DNA of 18,729 bases, from the NCBI GenBank assembly GCA_030849065.1, contig JASAON010001379.1, positions 1 through 18,729 of the forward strand, in the 5' to 3' direction. Numbering within the stretch: the first letter of the stretch is position 1; the number at the start of each line of letters is the position of its first letter. Both the position numbers and the translations under genes were made by a program. The stretch is from Jaenimonas drosophilae (taxonomy: Eukaryota > Euglenozoa > Kinetoplastea > Trypanosomatida > Trypanosomatidae). Shown here piece by piece: positions 7,815 to 15,338 of this stretch. Under the pieces are notes generated by a model, which worked only from the letters and a program-made list of their open reading frames with translations, made no database searches and was not told the origin of the DNA.

Positions 7815-10800
7815 CTACCATGTGCCACGCCCCTCCATCGGTGTGTGGCGTTGGTACATCTCAGACCACAACTCAACCTGTTCCAGCGACCACTCGTACA
7901 AGAGAGGCCCAATTTGTTTTGTGTTCTGACGCAGGCTAAACTGCGGCTGCAACATCCCGCTGGAGCAACGTGCGTCGTCGGAGATGAATAACAAACGCCG
8001 GCAAAAATCATAATGAGGTGTTTCATCGAGGGAAGAGCAGCGTTGTGTGCTGCGAGGACCTCCAGATGATGATGGTACGTGGCTGCGTGGGCTCGGCATA
8101 CCTTCATCTCGAGCACAAAGATGATGATCCAATGGAGTCTGCGTCGTGCAATCAAAGTACATTGACGTGTTGCGAAGCGTGGCATCGGATGTGCGTGCCT
8201 CACCCGTTGCAGCTTGATGACGATGATGATGATGATGATCCATCGAGGTAGAAAACAACAGCGCCGTCCATTGGCTGATGGAGAGGCCTCCTCTTGCCTC
8301 ATGGCGAAGCTCCTCTTCACGATCCACGGCGAAGGAGCTCACCAACCCTGCGTGCATCAAGTCAGCCACAAAAATGAGGTACGCATCGGTGAATTCGAAG
8401 GCGTGCGGGAACCGCCGCACGAGTTGGCCAACCGCATCGAGCCACTGCAACAAGATGGGCGCGTGGCGGTGACTGACGGGGTAGTTGGTGTTGGTGTTGC
8501 TGCGCCACTCCACGCCAACACCAACACCAGCAGATGAACGTTGTTGTGTGGGCCGTGAGGCTTCACATGGTACAAAGGTTTGCGTGGAGGTCTGCATCGC
8601 CGCCGCATCACGCAACAAGGGAGTCATGGAATGCATCGATGATGATGGCGATGGCGATGGCGATGATGTGCTGCTACGCACCTCCATCCTCACAGCTACT
8701 TCATTGGCTGATGGTGCCTCCACCACATCTTGTGCGCGCTCCATCATCTCGACCATGGTTGGTTCCATAACCACACTCCCCATGTTGCTGCTATCACTGC
8801 CATCATCAACATGATTGTTGTTGTTGTTGTTGTTGGTGTTGTGTCGCCGTGCAGGTTTTGTGTATGTCGTGGCGCGCAAGCGGCTGGGATGACCCCCCGC
8901 CACAAACTCCTTCTCCACCAACACACAAAATCCTTCCACGGTGCGAAAATATGGATCAACGAGCATCTGCGTCAGCGCACTCACTTGCAACGTTCGGTCC
9001 CAGCCATCGGTGCAGTTGATGGCAAGTGTGGTGGCGCGCGACGCATCCATATTAGGCAGGAAGCTCGCCCAGAGCACCTCCTCCTCCTTGGCGGATGTAC
9101 GGCGTGATGAGAAGCCAAGATGTGCTTCCACCTGTGCCGGTGTACGTGTGCTCGCCACACGCCCCGATGCCGTCATGCCAACACATCCAGGAAGAACATC
9201 GGCATCTACATCCACGCCCATCAACATGCGCGCCGCACGCACGGCGGTGTTTAGCAAACGATGCAGGTAGCGCGACCACTGGAGCTGATGAGCATCCACG
9301 CGTGTGGCATAGATCTTTCCCGCAGAATCGGCTGCTGCATCGCGCAATGTTGTTGGCGGTGTTGTGGAGATGGAGGAAGACGCCACACTCCAGCACGGGG
9401 AGGCGTAGCTCGTGGCCGTGGAGCGTGGCGTACACGGAGAGCTCAGATTGTTGTTGTTGTTGTTGCTGTTGGTGACGACGACGGTCGTTGGTGCGTGAAG
9501 CCGGCGTGCATTGACGGAGCGCGTGAGCTCCTCAAAGGCGGTGCGTACTTTGCTAATGTTGGGGAGGCCTGCATCACGTACACGTTCAACATGCTCCGAG
9601 CGTGACGTTGGCCCACCTCCGCGAACACAATTGCCAGTTACAGATTGCCATGGACGGAGGTCCATCACCGCAACACGCCGTGGTGGTGGAGGCCGACTAC
9701 GTCGTTGGCGCACATCAACTTCATCCTCCACATCATCAGTATGCGCACACGTGCGGAAGCAACGTGCAGATCGCAGGCCATCATCATCTTCATCCTCATG
9801 ATGATGCTGGAGAAGATGTGCGGGACGCATGGGCAGCGATGATGATCGATGCGCCGATGAAGCACGACTGATGCTGCGGTGGCGATGCGTTTGTTGAGCA
9901 TTGTGAAGCACAAACTCATCGAGCCAGCTCCGCTCACGTGTGGATGTGCGTGATGGACGACGACGACGATGATGTTCGTGTTGCTGTTGCTGTGGCTGCG
10001 TCATGCGTGGCACCAAGGGTGATGTTGTGTGCCACGCCGCGTGCGCTGCGCTCCTCACCTTCTCAATCCACTTATCTGCTTCATCCACCAACGCCGCCAC
10101 CTTTGTGCGCATTGGCTGACTGCTGCACACCAACATGGTGCCGGTGGCAGCGGAGTGGTATACCACACGCTCAACACGTCGTCGTGCGCGGTGAGTGGCA
10201 TCGAGCTCACGTGCGGCGATGCGCTCCTCCACACGTTTTGGAATGATGAAGGAGGAGGGATAGGTGTTGCTGAAACCGTAATCTGCGTTGATGGTGGAGA
10301 GAACGAGATGAACCGGGGAGCGTGCCATGTGTTGGCGATGAAATTCACGTAGCGGATGAAACAACCACCACGATCGATGCATCTGCTCCGCCGCGGCAAA
10401 CAGAGGTTCATGAGGTGTTGGCACATCATGCTTGCTCTTGCTGTTGCTCTTGTTGTTGTTGGTGTTGTTGTTCTTATCCACTTGATGTACGATATTCATC
10501 ACCGCCATCGCCACACACGCGTTGCGCAAGAATGCCTGGCGAAAAGGTGCCGTCATTTCAACAGCACTGCATGTAAATGATGTACGGCTGTGCAGCAACA
10601 ACGAAGAAAGCGGCCAACGTCGTCGAGCACTCGCCACGTGAAGATCCACATCACCTCCTCGGCGTTGTTGTTGTTGTTGTTGTTGTTGTTCTGCGTCGTG
10701 GTGCTGCGATGATGATGATGTTGGCTGATCGCGGAGATGATCCACGAGACATCGCAATGAATGTACGCGTGGAAAGGCTAACCACAACGCCTGACCATCC

Positions 10801-13301
10801 TTCAGCGTGAGATGGAGAAGATGATGTGGCACAGATGCTGGGTTGGCTGCTGCAACACATGATGTTGATGATGCTGATGGTGGTGGTGCATCACCATTGC
10901 TTGGCGCAATTTGGAGTTTTGGTACCGTCATCGTCTGGCCACCATCGCGTGGAACTACTTCCGTGTGCTTCCCATCATCTTGCTGTTGCTGTTGTTGTTG
11001 TTGTTGTTGCTGTGGTGGTGATGGTGGCTGAGGTTCTGAAGATGGTTCGAGGATGTTGTTGCACGACTCCGCGGGAAGAAGATGTACGGCTCCTTCGTAC
11101 ACGGCCAAGCCCGCCAGTGACAGTCGTGGAATGACGATGGATGATTGGATGGTGTTGTTGGTTATCTCGAAGGATGATGATGATGATGATGTTGATGGCG
11201 TACGTCTTGTTGCATCATCGTAGCGTGCCGACGTTGGCATGCCCGCATCCATCATTTTTTGCGGAAAAATGAGGAGATCCGTGTGCGTTAAGAGGATGGA
11301 GCAACGCTCTGCCAGATGCTCCGCCGCCATCATTGCGTGAATGTGTAGCGTACGTGGGGAGGAGGGGAGATGATGATGATGTGCTGCTGCTGCTGCTGCT
11401 GCTGTTGTTGGTGCGGATGCATCCGCATCAACACATGGTTGGGATGGCATGGCTTGTGCTGGACCCAACGCGGGTGGCGGTAGGCATGATGATGATGATG
11501 ATGGCGGCGTGAGGCATGGTTGGGCAACAACGGCATCGCGCCACGTTTGCGGGCTCGTTCCGCGCGTGGAGCCGGCGATGATGGAGAAGACGGAACGTGC
11601 GCGGTGCAGAATTCTGCCAGGCAGGCGCGGAAAACAAAATGCGGATGTTGGCGGGCGTGAGGTGGCAACGGAGGTGAGAGAGCGAGGATCCATGCGGAAG
11701 CAGTAGATGCCACGCACAGCAGGTAGGCCATCACGGTGTTCTGGGGATGATGATGATGATGATGATGATGATGTTGGCAGTGGAATGGACCATCGTCTGA
11801 AGAATTGTACGCTCGGCAACACATCGCCGCTGCGAATGCGTGCCAAGTTGCGACGAAGGTGCGGGACGTACACATTGTAGGCATCATCATCATCATCATC
11901 CTCCACATGCATCTCCAACACATCATCATCATCATCCCCCACATCACCGCGCACGTGCTTCTTCTTCTTGTGTTTCGTCTTCTTGGTGGTGTTGTTCGCG
12001 CCCAAATCAACGACGACAGTGATGAATTGTGCCAGCGCGCTCATGAATGCATCAGAAGTGTTGGATGATGATCTTCGTGTTGCTGTTGTGTGGTTGGCTT
12101 CTGGCGATGTACGTGAGGCGTTGTGGTAAATCCACGAATCCACGCGTAGAAGCTGCCGCACCTGCACAGATACCCCAAACAACACACGTTCGTTGGATTC
12201 CTTGCATACTTGACGAAGCTGCTTAAGCGGGTCGTACGAGCCACCACGTCGAGCATCTGCCGATGATCGGCAACACTCATCTCCGCCACGTGGATGATGT
12301 GTATAAGGTGGGATGATGATGTGTGGCACCACACCAAAGATGTTGTGAAGTAGCACGACGAGATCCTTCAGGTATATGCCGTGGTTGGGCAGATGAACGG
12401 CAGGGACTATGAGCATGCACCCACCCCACACATCCTCCATCATGGCCAACACATCTTGCATCTGCGGTGTTGTTGTGCTTGGTGCGTTGTTGTTGTTGTT
12501 GTTGTTGTTATGGGCATGAAAGTGTGTGGGCGAGACGTGAATCTGCCAAGCTGAGGAGATTGTTGGCCAGTCATGAAGAATCCGCTGCATCAGATTCATG
12601 AAGATGGGAAGTACGTGCGTTGTCTTGCTCCATGAACGATGCGATGATGATGATGATGATGAATGAGAATGTGCCAACAACATCTCTGCCAACAGTTTAT
12701 TCCACGTGGTTGTCATGAGTGCGGGAGAGCTCTCCCTCTCCTGCACCTGCCTCCACACATCATGCGTGAGGTGAAGCCGAGGAAGATTGAGTGGCAGAGC
12801 CAAACAACGCACCAGCGAGACATCAGATGTTGTTGTTGTTGTTGTTGTTGCTGATGATGATTGCGTGCCGTGGAGGATGAGAAGCAGATCGTGTACGTAG
12901 TCTGGCCAATCTCCATCGTTGGGGAGTGGCGTATAGGAGATGAGGGATGAGGAAGGTTGTTGTTGTTGTTGTTGCTGATCATCGTGTTGCTGCATGGGGA
13001 TCATCATCATGACGGGCCGCGAAGATGTGTGGTTGGCGTGTTGTCGTTGGTGAGGATGCAGCATCAACACAAGAAGCACAGAAATGGGTTCGTTGGTGCA
13101 TGTGTTGGTAGTGATGGGACCCGTCATGCTTGCGTTGATGTCTGGTGGCTCCACCAACGCGTACACGTTGCCACTCATGGTTCTCATCTGCATATTCATT
13201 GATTGCGGATGATGCCGTTGATGTGGTGATGGAGTGGATGGAGGAGGTGTTGGCGAGGGAGCCATCGTGGATGTGCGGGAGTGGCTCTTGATGGACGACA
13301 T
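7815..13301 (-). CDS. Giant myotubularin-family phosphoinositide 3-phosphatase
   Basis: An 1828-residue protein. Myotubularins remove the 3-phosphate of PI3P and PI(3,5)P2 on endosomes. The catalytic loop is CTDGWDR at 1430-1436, with Cys1430 as nucleophile and Arg1436 for phosphate binding, followed by Thr and by FRTVEGFCVLVEKEFVAGGH. Upstream lie a PH-GRAM-like region (about 655-840), then INADYGFSNTYPSSFIIP near 1010, a GTMLVCSSQP block, LRPW...GN near 1220 and LPNISKVR near 1250. Downstream come ILLQWLDAVGQL then FPHAFEF near 1620 and a Trp/Tyr-rich end. The protein is far longer than typical members (about 600 residues), because of Asn, Gln, Ser, Thr, His and Asp runs and an insert of about 135 residues (1475-1610). 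The His usually before the catalytic Cys is Asn. The first 650 residues are unassigned. Catalytic residues are intact, so I expect activity. The start is the first ATG after the predicted acceptor at 13317-13318. Confidence 0.93.
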   Translation of the reverse strand: MSSIKSHSRTSTMAPSPTPPPSTPSPHQRHHPQSMNMQMRTMSGNVYALVEPPDINASMTGPITTNTCTNEPISVLLVLMLHPHQRQHANHTSSRPVMMMIPMQQHDDQQQQQQQPSSSLISYTPLPNDGDWPDYVHDLLLILHGTQSSSATTTTTTTSDVSLVRCLALPLNLPRLHLTHDVWRQVQERESSPALMTTTWNKLLAEMLLAHSHSSSSSSSHRSWSKTTHVLPIFMNLMQRILHDWPTISSAWQIHVSPTHFHAHNNNNNNNNAPSTTTPQMQDVLAMMEDVWGGCMLIVPAVHLPNHGIYLKDLVVLLHNIFGVVPHIIIPPYTHHPRGGDECCRSSADARRGGSYDPLKQLRQVCKESNERVLFGVSVQVRQLLRVDSWIYHNASRTSPEANHTTATRRSSSNTSDAFMSALAQFITVVVDLGANNTTKKTKHKKKKHVRGDVGDDDDDVLEMHVEDDDDDDAYNVYVPHLRRNLARIRSGDVLPSVQFFRRWSIPLPTSSSSSSSSSPEHRDGLPAVRGIYCFRMDPRSLTSVATSRPPTSAFCFPRLPGRILHRARSVFSIIAGSTRGTSPQTWRDAVVAQPCLTPPSSSSSCLPPPALGPAQAMPSQPCVDADASAPTTAAAAAAAHHHHLPSSPRTLHIHAMMAAEHLAERCSILLTHTDLLIFPQKMMDAGMPTSARYDDATRRTPSTSSSSSSFEITNNTIQSSIVIPRLSLAGLAVYEGAVHLLPAESCNNILEPSSEPQPPSPPQQQQQQQQQQQDDGKHTEVVPRDGGQTMTVPKLQIAPSNGDAPPPSASSTSCVAAANPASVPHHLLHLTLKDGQALWLAFPRVHSLRCLVDHLRDQPTSSSSQHHDAEQQQQQQQQRRGGDVDLHVASARRRWPLSSLLLHSRTSFTCSAVEMTAPFRQAFLRNACVAMAVMNIVHQVDKNNNTNNNKSNSKSKHDVPTPHEPLFAAAEQMHRSWWLFHPLREFHRQHMARSPVHLVLSTINADYGFSNTYPSSFIIPKRVEERIAARELDATHRARRRVERVVYHSAATGTMLVCSSQPMRTKVAALVDEADKWIEKVRSAAHAAWHTTSPLVPRMTQPQQQQHEHHRRRRPSRTSTRERSWLDEFVLHNAQQTHRHRSISRASSAHRSSSLPMRPAHLLQHHHEDEDDDGLRSARCFRTCAHTDDVEDEVDVRQRRSRPPPPRRVAVMDLRPWQSVTGNCVRGGGPTSRSEHVERVRDAGLPNISKVRTAFEELTRSVNARRLHAPTTVVVTNSNNNNNNLSSPCTPRSTATSYASPCWSVASSSISTTPPTTLRDAAADSAGKIYATRVDAHQLQWSRYLHRLLNTAVRAARMLMGVDVDADVLPGCVGMTASGRVASTRTPAQVEAHLGFSSRRTSAKEEEVLWASFLPNMDASRATTLAINCTDGWDRTLQVSALTQMLVDPYFRTVEGFCVLVEKEFVAGGHPSRLRATTYTKPARRHNTNNNNNNNHVDDGSDSSNMGSVVMEPTMVEMMERAQDVVEAPSANEVAVRMEVRSSTSSPSPSPSSSMHSMTPLLRDAAAMQTSTQTFVPCEASRPTQQRSSAGVGVGVEWRSNTNTNYPVSHRHAPILLQWLDAVGQLVRRFPHAFEFTDAYLIFVADLMHAGLVSSFAVDREEELRHEARGGLSISQWTALLFSTSMDHHHHHRHQAATGEARTSDATLRNTSMYFDCTTQTPLDHHLCARDEGMPSPRSHVPSSSGGPRSTQRCSSLDETPHYDFCRRLLFISDDARCSSGMLQPQFSLRQNTKQIGPLLYEWSLEQVELWSEMYQRHTPMEGRGTW
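8222..8239. repeat. (GAT)6 microsatellite encoding His
   Basis: Six GAT copies read in the CAT frame on the minus strand, giving six His near residue 1690 of the myotubularin-family protein. Confidence 0.9.
8486..8529. repeat. Inverted repeat, 14-base arms, 16-base loop
   Basis: TGGTGTTGGTGTTG at 8486-8499 is exactly complementary to CAACACCAACACCA at 8516-8529, with a 16-base spacer. In the myotubularin gene the two arms encode the Gly-Val and Asn-Thr dipeptide repeats. A hairpin in DNA or mRNA is possible; no terminator role is implied. Confidence 0.8.
8815..8835. repeat. (TTG)7 microsatellite encoding Asn
   Basis: Seven TTG copies on the plus strand, read as AAC codons on the minus strand, give a poly-Asn run in the insert that splits the myotubularin catalytic domain. 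Confidence 0.92.
10664..10690. repeat. (GTT)9 microsatellite encoding Gln
   Basis: Nine GTT copies on the plus strand, read as CAA on the minus strand, give a poly-Gln run in the myotubularin-family protein just after the PH-GRAM-like region. This is the longest pure GTT run in the window. Confidence 0.95.
10980..11012. repeat. CTG/TTG repeat encoding about 11 Gln
   Basis: Mixed CTG and TTG triplets, with six consecutive GTT units at 10991-11008, encode a poly-Gln run inside the PH-GRAM-like region of the myotubularin-family protein. Confidence 0.9.
11746..11772. repeat. (GAT)9 microsatellite encoding Ser
   Basis: Nine GAT copies on the plus strand, read as TCA on the minus strand, give nine Ser in the N-terminal half of the myotubularin-family protein. 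Confidence 0.95.
12486..12509. repeat. (GTT)8 microsatellite encoding Asn
   Basis: Eight GTT copies on the plus strand, read as AAC on the minus strand, give eight Asn in the N-terminal region of the myotubularin-family protein. Confidence 0.95.
12829..12849. repeat. (GTT)7 microsatellite encoding Thr
   Basis: Seven GTT copies read as ACA on the minus strand, so Thr. A further (GTT)6 at 12956-12973, only 106 bases away, is read as CAA, so Gln. Confidence 0.92.
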
Positions 13302-13316
13302 GAGTGGAGATCCGAA

Positions 13317-13370
13317 CTACATTGAAAAGTTGTTGTTGTTGTTGTTGAAGATGAAGAGAATGATGATGAA
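13317..13370 (-). promoter_or_regulatory. Predicted trans-splice acceptor for the myotubularin gene
   Basis: The coding strand carries TTCATCATCATTCTCTTC and ATCTTC, then six AAC units, then TTTTCAATGTAG, with the first AG at 13317-13318. The 5'UTR would be only 15 nt before the ATG at 13301. A (GTT)6 run (13329-13346, plus strand) sits between the pyrimidine tract and the AG. Confidence 0.5.
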
Positions 13371-13503
13371 TATGTGTTGCTCAGTCATGGCAGGTTGGCG
13401 TACAAAGACGAGGTGTGTTTGATGTAGAAGCAAAATGATGATTTACGTACTCCTGTGGCACACATTTGTTGTTGTGAGATCATCTCCCCCACATCTACAA
13501 GCA

Positions 13504-15120
13504 CTACACTTTCTTCTTGGATTCTGCATCCGTTGAGGGTGTTGCTAATGTGGCAGCACACAATGTTGTTTCATCGGCCACCTTCGCCCCATCATTCACG
13601 AGATGTTGCCGAGCTCGACGCATCGCCGCCTTTTCCTTCATGTGGCGTTCATCGCTCCGCGATATTTTGATGATCAGCAAGATGGAATCCACCAACATCA
13701 TCACCACAAGACCGACGACGGCGTAGAGCGTACACATCTCCGATGATAGTCCGCGCACATATCCAAGATAGAAACCAACCACAGCTCCCGTCAATGACAT
13801 CAATTGGATATCGAAGCCAACCGCAGCATCACGCAGAAAGTGGCCTAAACTTTCTCTGCCACGTACATCCGCCACACGACCATCATCATCAACACCAACA
13901 AAAGTACGTCCATCAATGAGTACTCCTCGTCGTGATGATGATGATGATGATGTTGTTGGCCCTCCACCACGTCCAGGTTGTTGTTGTGGCTCGATGAGTT
14001 GGTGATAGAGGTATCGCATCGCGGCATGATCAATCATGTCAAGACGCGCATTTTTTTGGCGGCGATGAATGTTGTTGGGGGGAGACTCCGCGGGGAGCAG
14101 CACAAGTGCAAATGATGGTTGCGTTGGATGATCATCATCAACATGCATCTTCGCAGATGTAAACGATGATGAGGGGAGGTAGGATCCCAGCGTGGATCGC
14201 AACACCTCCATCACGTGTGGTTGGCTGGCCATGTTTCGCCGTACGCACTCCGCCATCAACACCGATAAATGTGCATCCGTCATCAAACCGCACGACTGCA
14301 ACAAGTTTGTTGGGATGAGCAATTCATAATCGTGAAACGCAACATCGTCGGGTAGCAACATGCTCATCGTCTTCTTCTTCATCATCTCCGCACGTGGATG
14401 TGCAGATGATGCTGATGATGATGTGCCGGTGATGAGTGCTGCTCTGCCATGCTCGAAAACCTTCACGAGCCAACACACACGTATCAAGCACCACAACGAA
14501 CACACATCGCGAAGAATGAGACGCAGCGATGTTGGATGCACAAGACGTGGCAGCTTGGCTGCATCGTGGAAGCTCGCCATGGCAAGCTCCAGCGTGGAGA
14601 TCTCCACCTCACGTGCCGTTGATGATGTAGCACTCACAACATCATCATGATGTACGTTGTTGTTGTTGTTGTTGTGTTGCGTATTATTCAGTGGTGATGT
14701 GTGTGGAGATGTAGAAGCAGAAGCGGTGTTCGCCACTCGTCGCTCCGTCTTCTCCAGCTTCAGCTGCAACAACGCCTTGATGATGAACGTGGATGCCTCT
14801 CGTATGATGATGTGCTCAGGTGCAGCACTCAACGCCCACACCAACATGCTGATGGAGCTCCAACACACATCATCATCATCATCATCATCACGAGTGGCGC
14901 ATGTGTTGTTGCGGAGTAGGGAGAGACGCAGATGGAGATAAATCCATAACGCATCGCGGAGGAGTGATGGGCTCATCACCTCCACGAGCTTGCTGATGCG
15001 CTCCGCGAGAAAATCATCGATGTTGGCCCTGACGGATGAGGTGCACGATGATGATGATGTACGTGCGGCGGCATCCAACACCACTCCAAGTGATGGATCA
15101 TGAAGAATGAAGAAGACCAT
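13504..15120 (-). CDS. ER membrane protein with KKXX tail, Vma12/TMEM199-like outline
   Basis: A 538-residue protein. Two hydrophobic helices near the C-terminus (about 438-456 and 463-484) are separated by a short loop and followed by a basic, helical tail that ends KKKV. This matches the KKXX signal that returns membrane proteins from Golgi to ER. Hydrophilic N-terminal region, late helical hairpin and charged tail together resemble Vma12/TMEM199, an ER factor for assembly of the V-ATPase membrane sector. Around 390, RLDMIDHAAMRYLYHQL could match the helix before the hairpin in that family. The N-terminal 400 residues are largely helical with Ser, Asn and Asp runs, longer than in yeast or animal members. 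The family link rests on architecture and short stretches and is tentative; the ER retrieval tail is directly visible. The ATG at 15120 follows an AG by three bases or fewer. Confidence 0.75.
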   Translation of the reverse strand: MVFFILHDPSLGVVLDAAARTSSSSCTSSVRANIDDFLAERISKLVEVMSPSLLRDALWIYLHLRLSLLRNNTCATRDDDDDDDVCWSSISMLVWALSAAPEHIIIREASTFIIKALLQLKLEKTERRVANTASASTSPHTSPLNNTQHNNNNNNVHHDDVVSATSSTAREVEISTLELAMASFHDAAKLPRLVHPTSLRLILRDVCSLWCLIRVCWLVKVFEHGRAALITGTSSSASSAHPRAEMMKKKTMSMLLPDDVAFHDYELLIPTNLLQSCGLMTDAHLSVLMAECVRRNMASQPHVMEVLRSTLGSYLPSSSFTSAKMHVDDDHPTQPSFALVLLPAESPPNNIHRRQKNARLDMIDHAAMRYLYHQLIEPQQQPGRGGGPTTSSSSSSRRGVLIDGRTFVGVDDDGRVADVRGRESLGHFLRDAAVGFDIQLMSLTGAVVGFYLGYVRGLSSEMCTLYAVVGLVVMMLVDSILLIIKISRSDERHMKEKAAMRRARQHLVNDGAKVADETTLCAATLATPSTDAESKKKV

Positions 15121-15190
15121 CTACTTTTCACACATACAAAAACACGAAACGTGTACGAAGATGATGAAATTAGAAGAAGGAAGTTGTTGT
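15121..15190 (-). promoter_or_regulatory. Trans-splice acceptor abutting the start codon
   Basis: The coding strand has CTTCCTTCTTC, then TTTCATCATCTTC, then no AG until GAAAAGTAGATG. The two possible AGs, at 15124-15125 and 15121-15122, lie three or zero bases before the ATG at 15120. An in-frame TAG at 15121-15123 rules out a start further upstream. Confidence 0.6.
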
Positions 15191-15338
15191 TGATGCATGA
15201 GGTCGAGAGCGACGAGTGTATCATGACGTGGCAACATGTATTGTGCCATCATCATCACCATCATTGTTATGTGCATCTCTAGCTCACAGAAACACTTATT
15301 CACGGCACACACGCACACACGTGTTGCTCACCTACACT

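Noticed and set aside
11330..12010. Minus-strand frame of 226 codons rich in His and Met
   Set aside because: It is an alternate frame of GAT/CAT repeats inside the myotubularin gene; the His and Met runs come from repeats.
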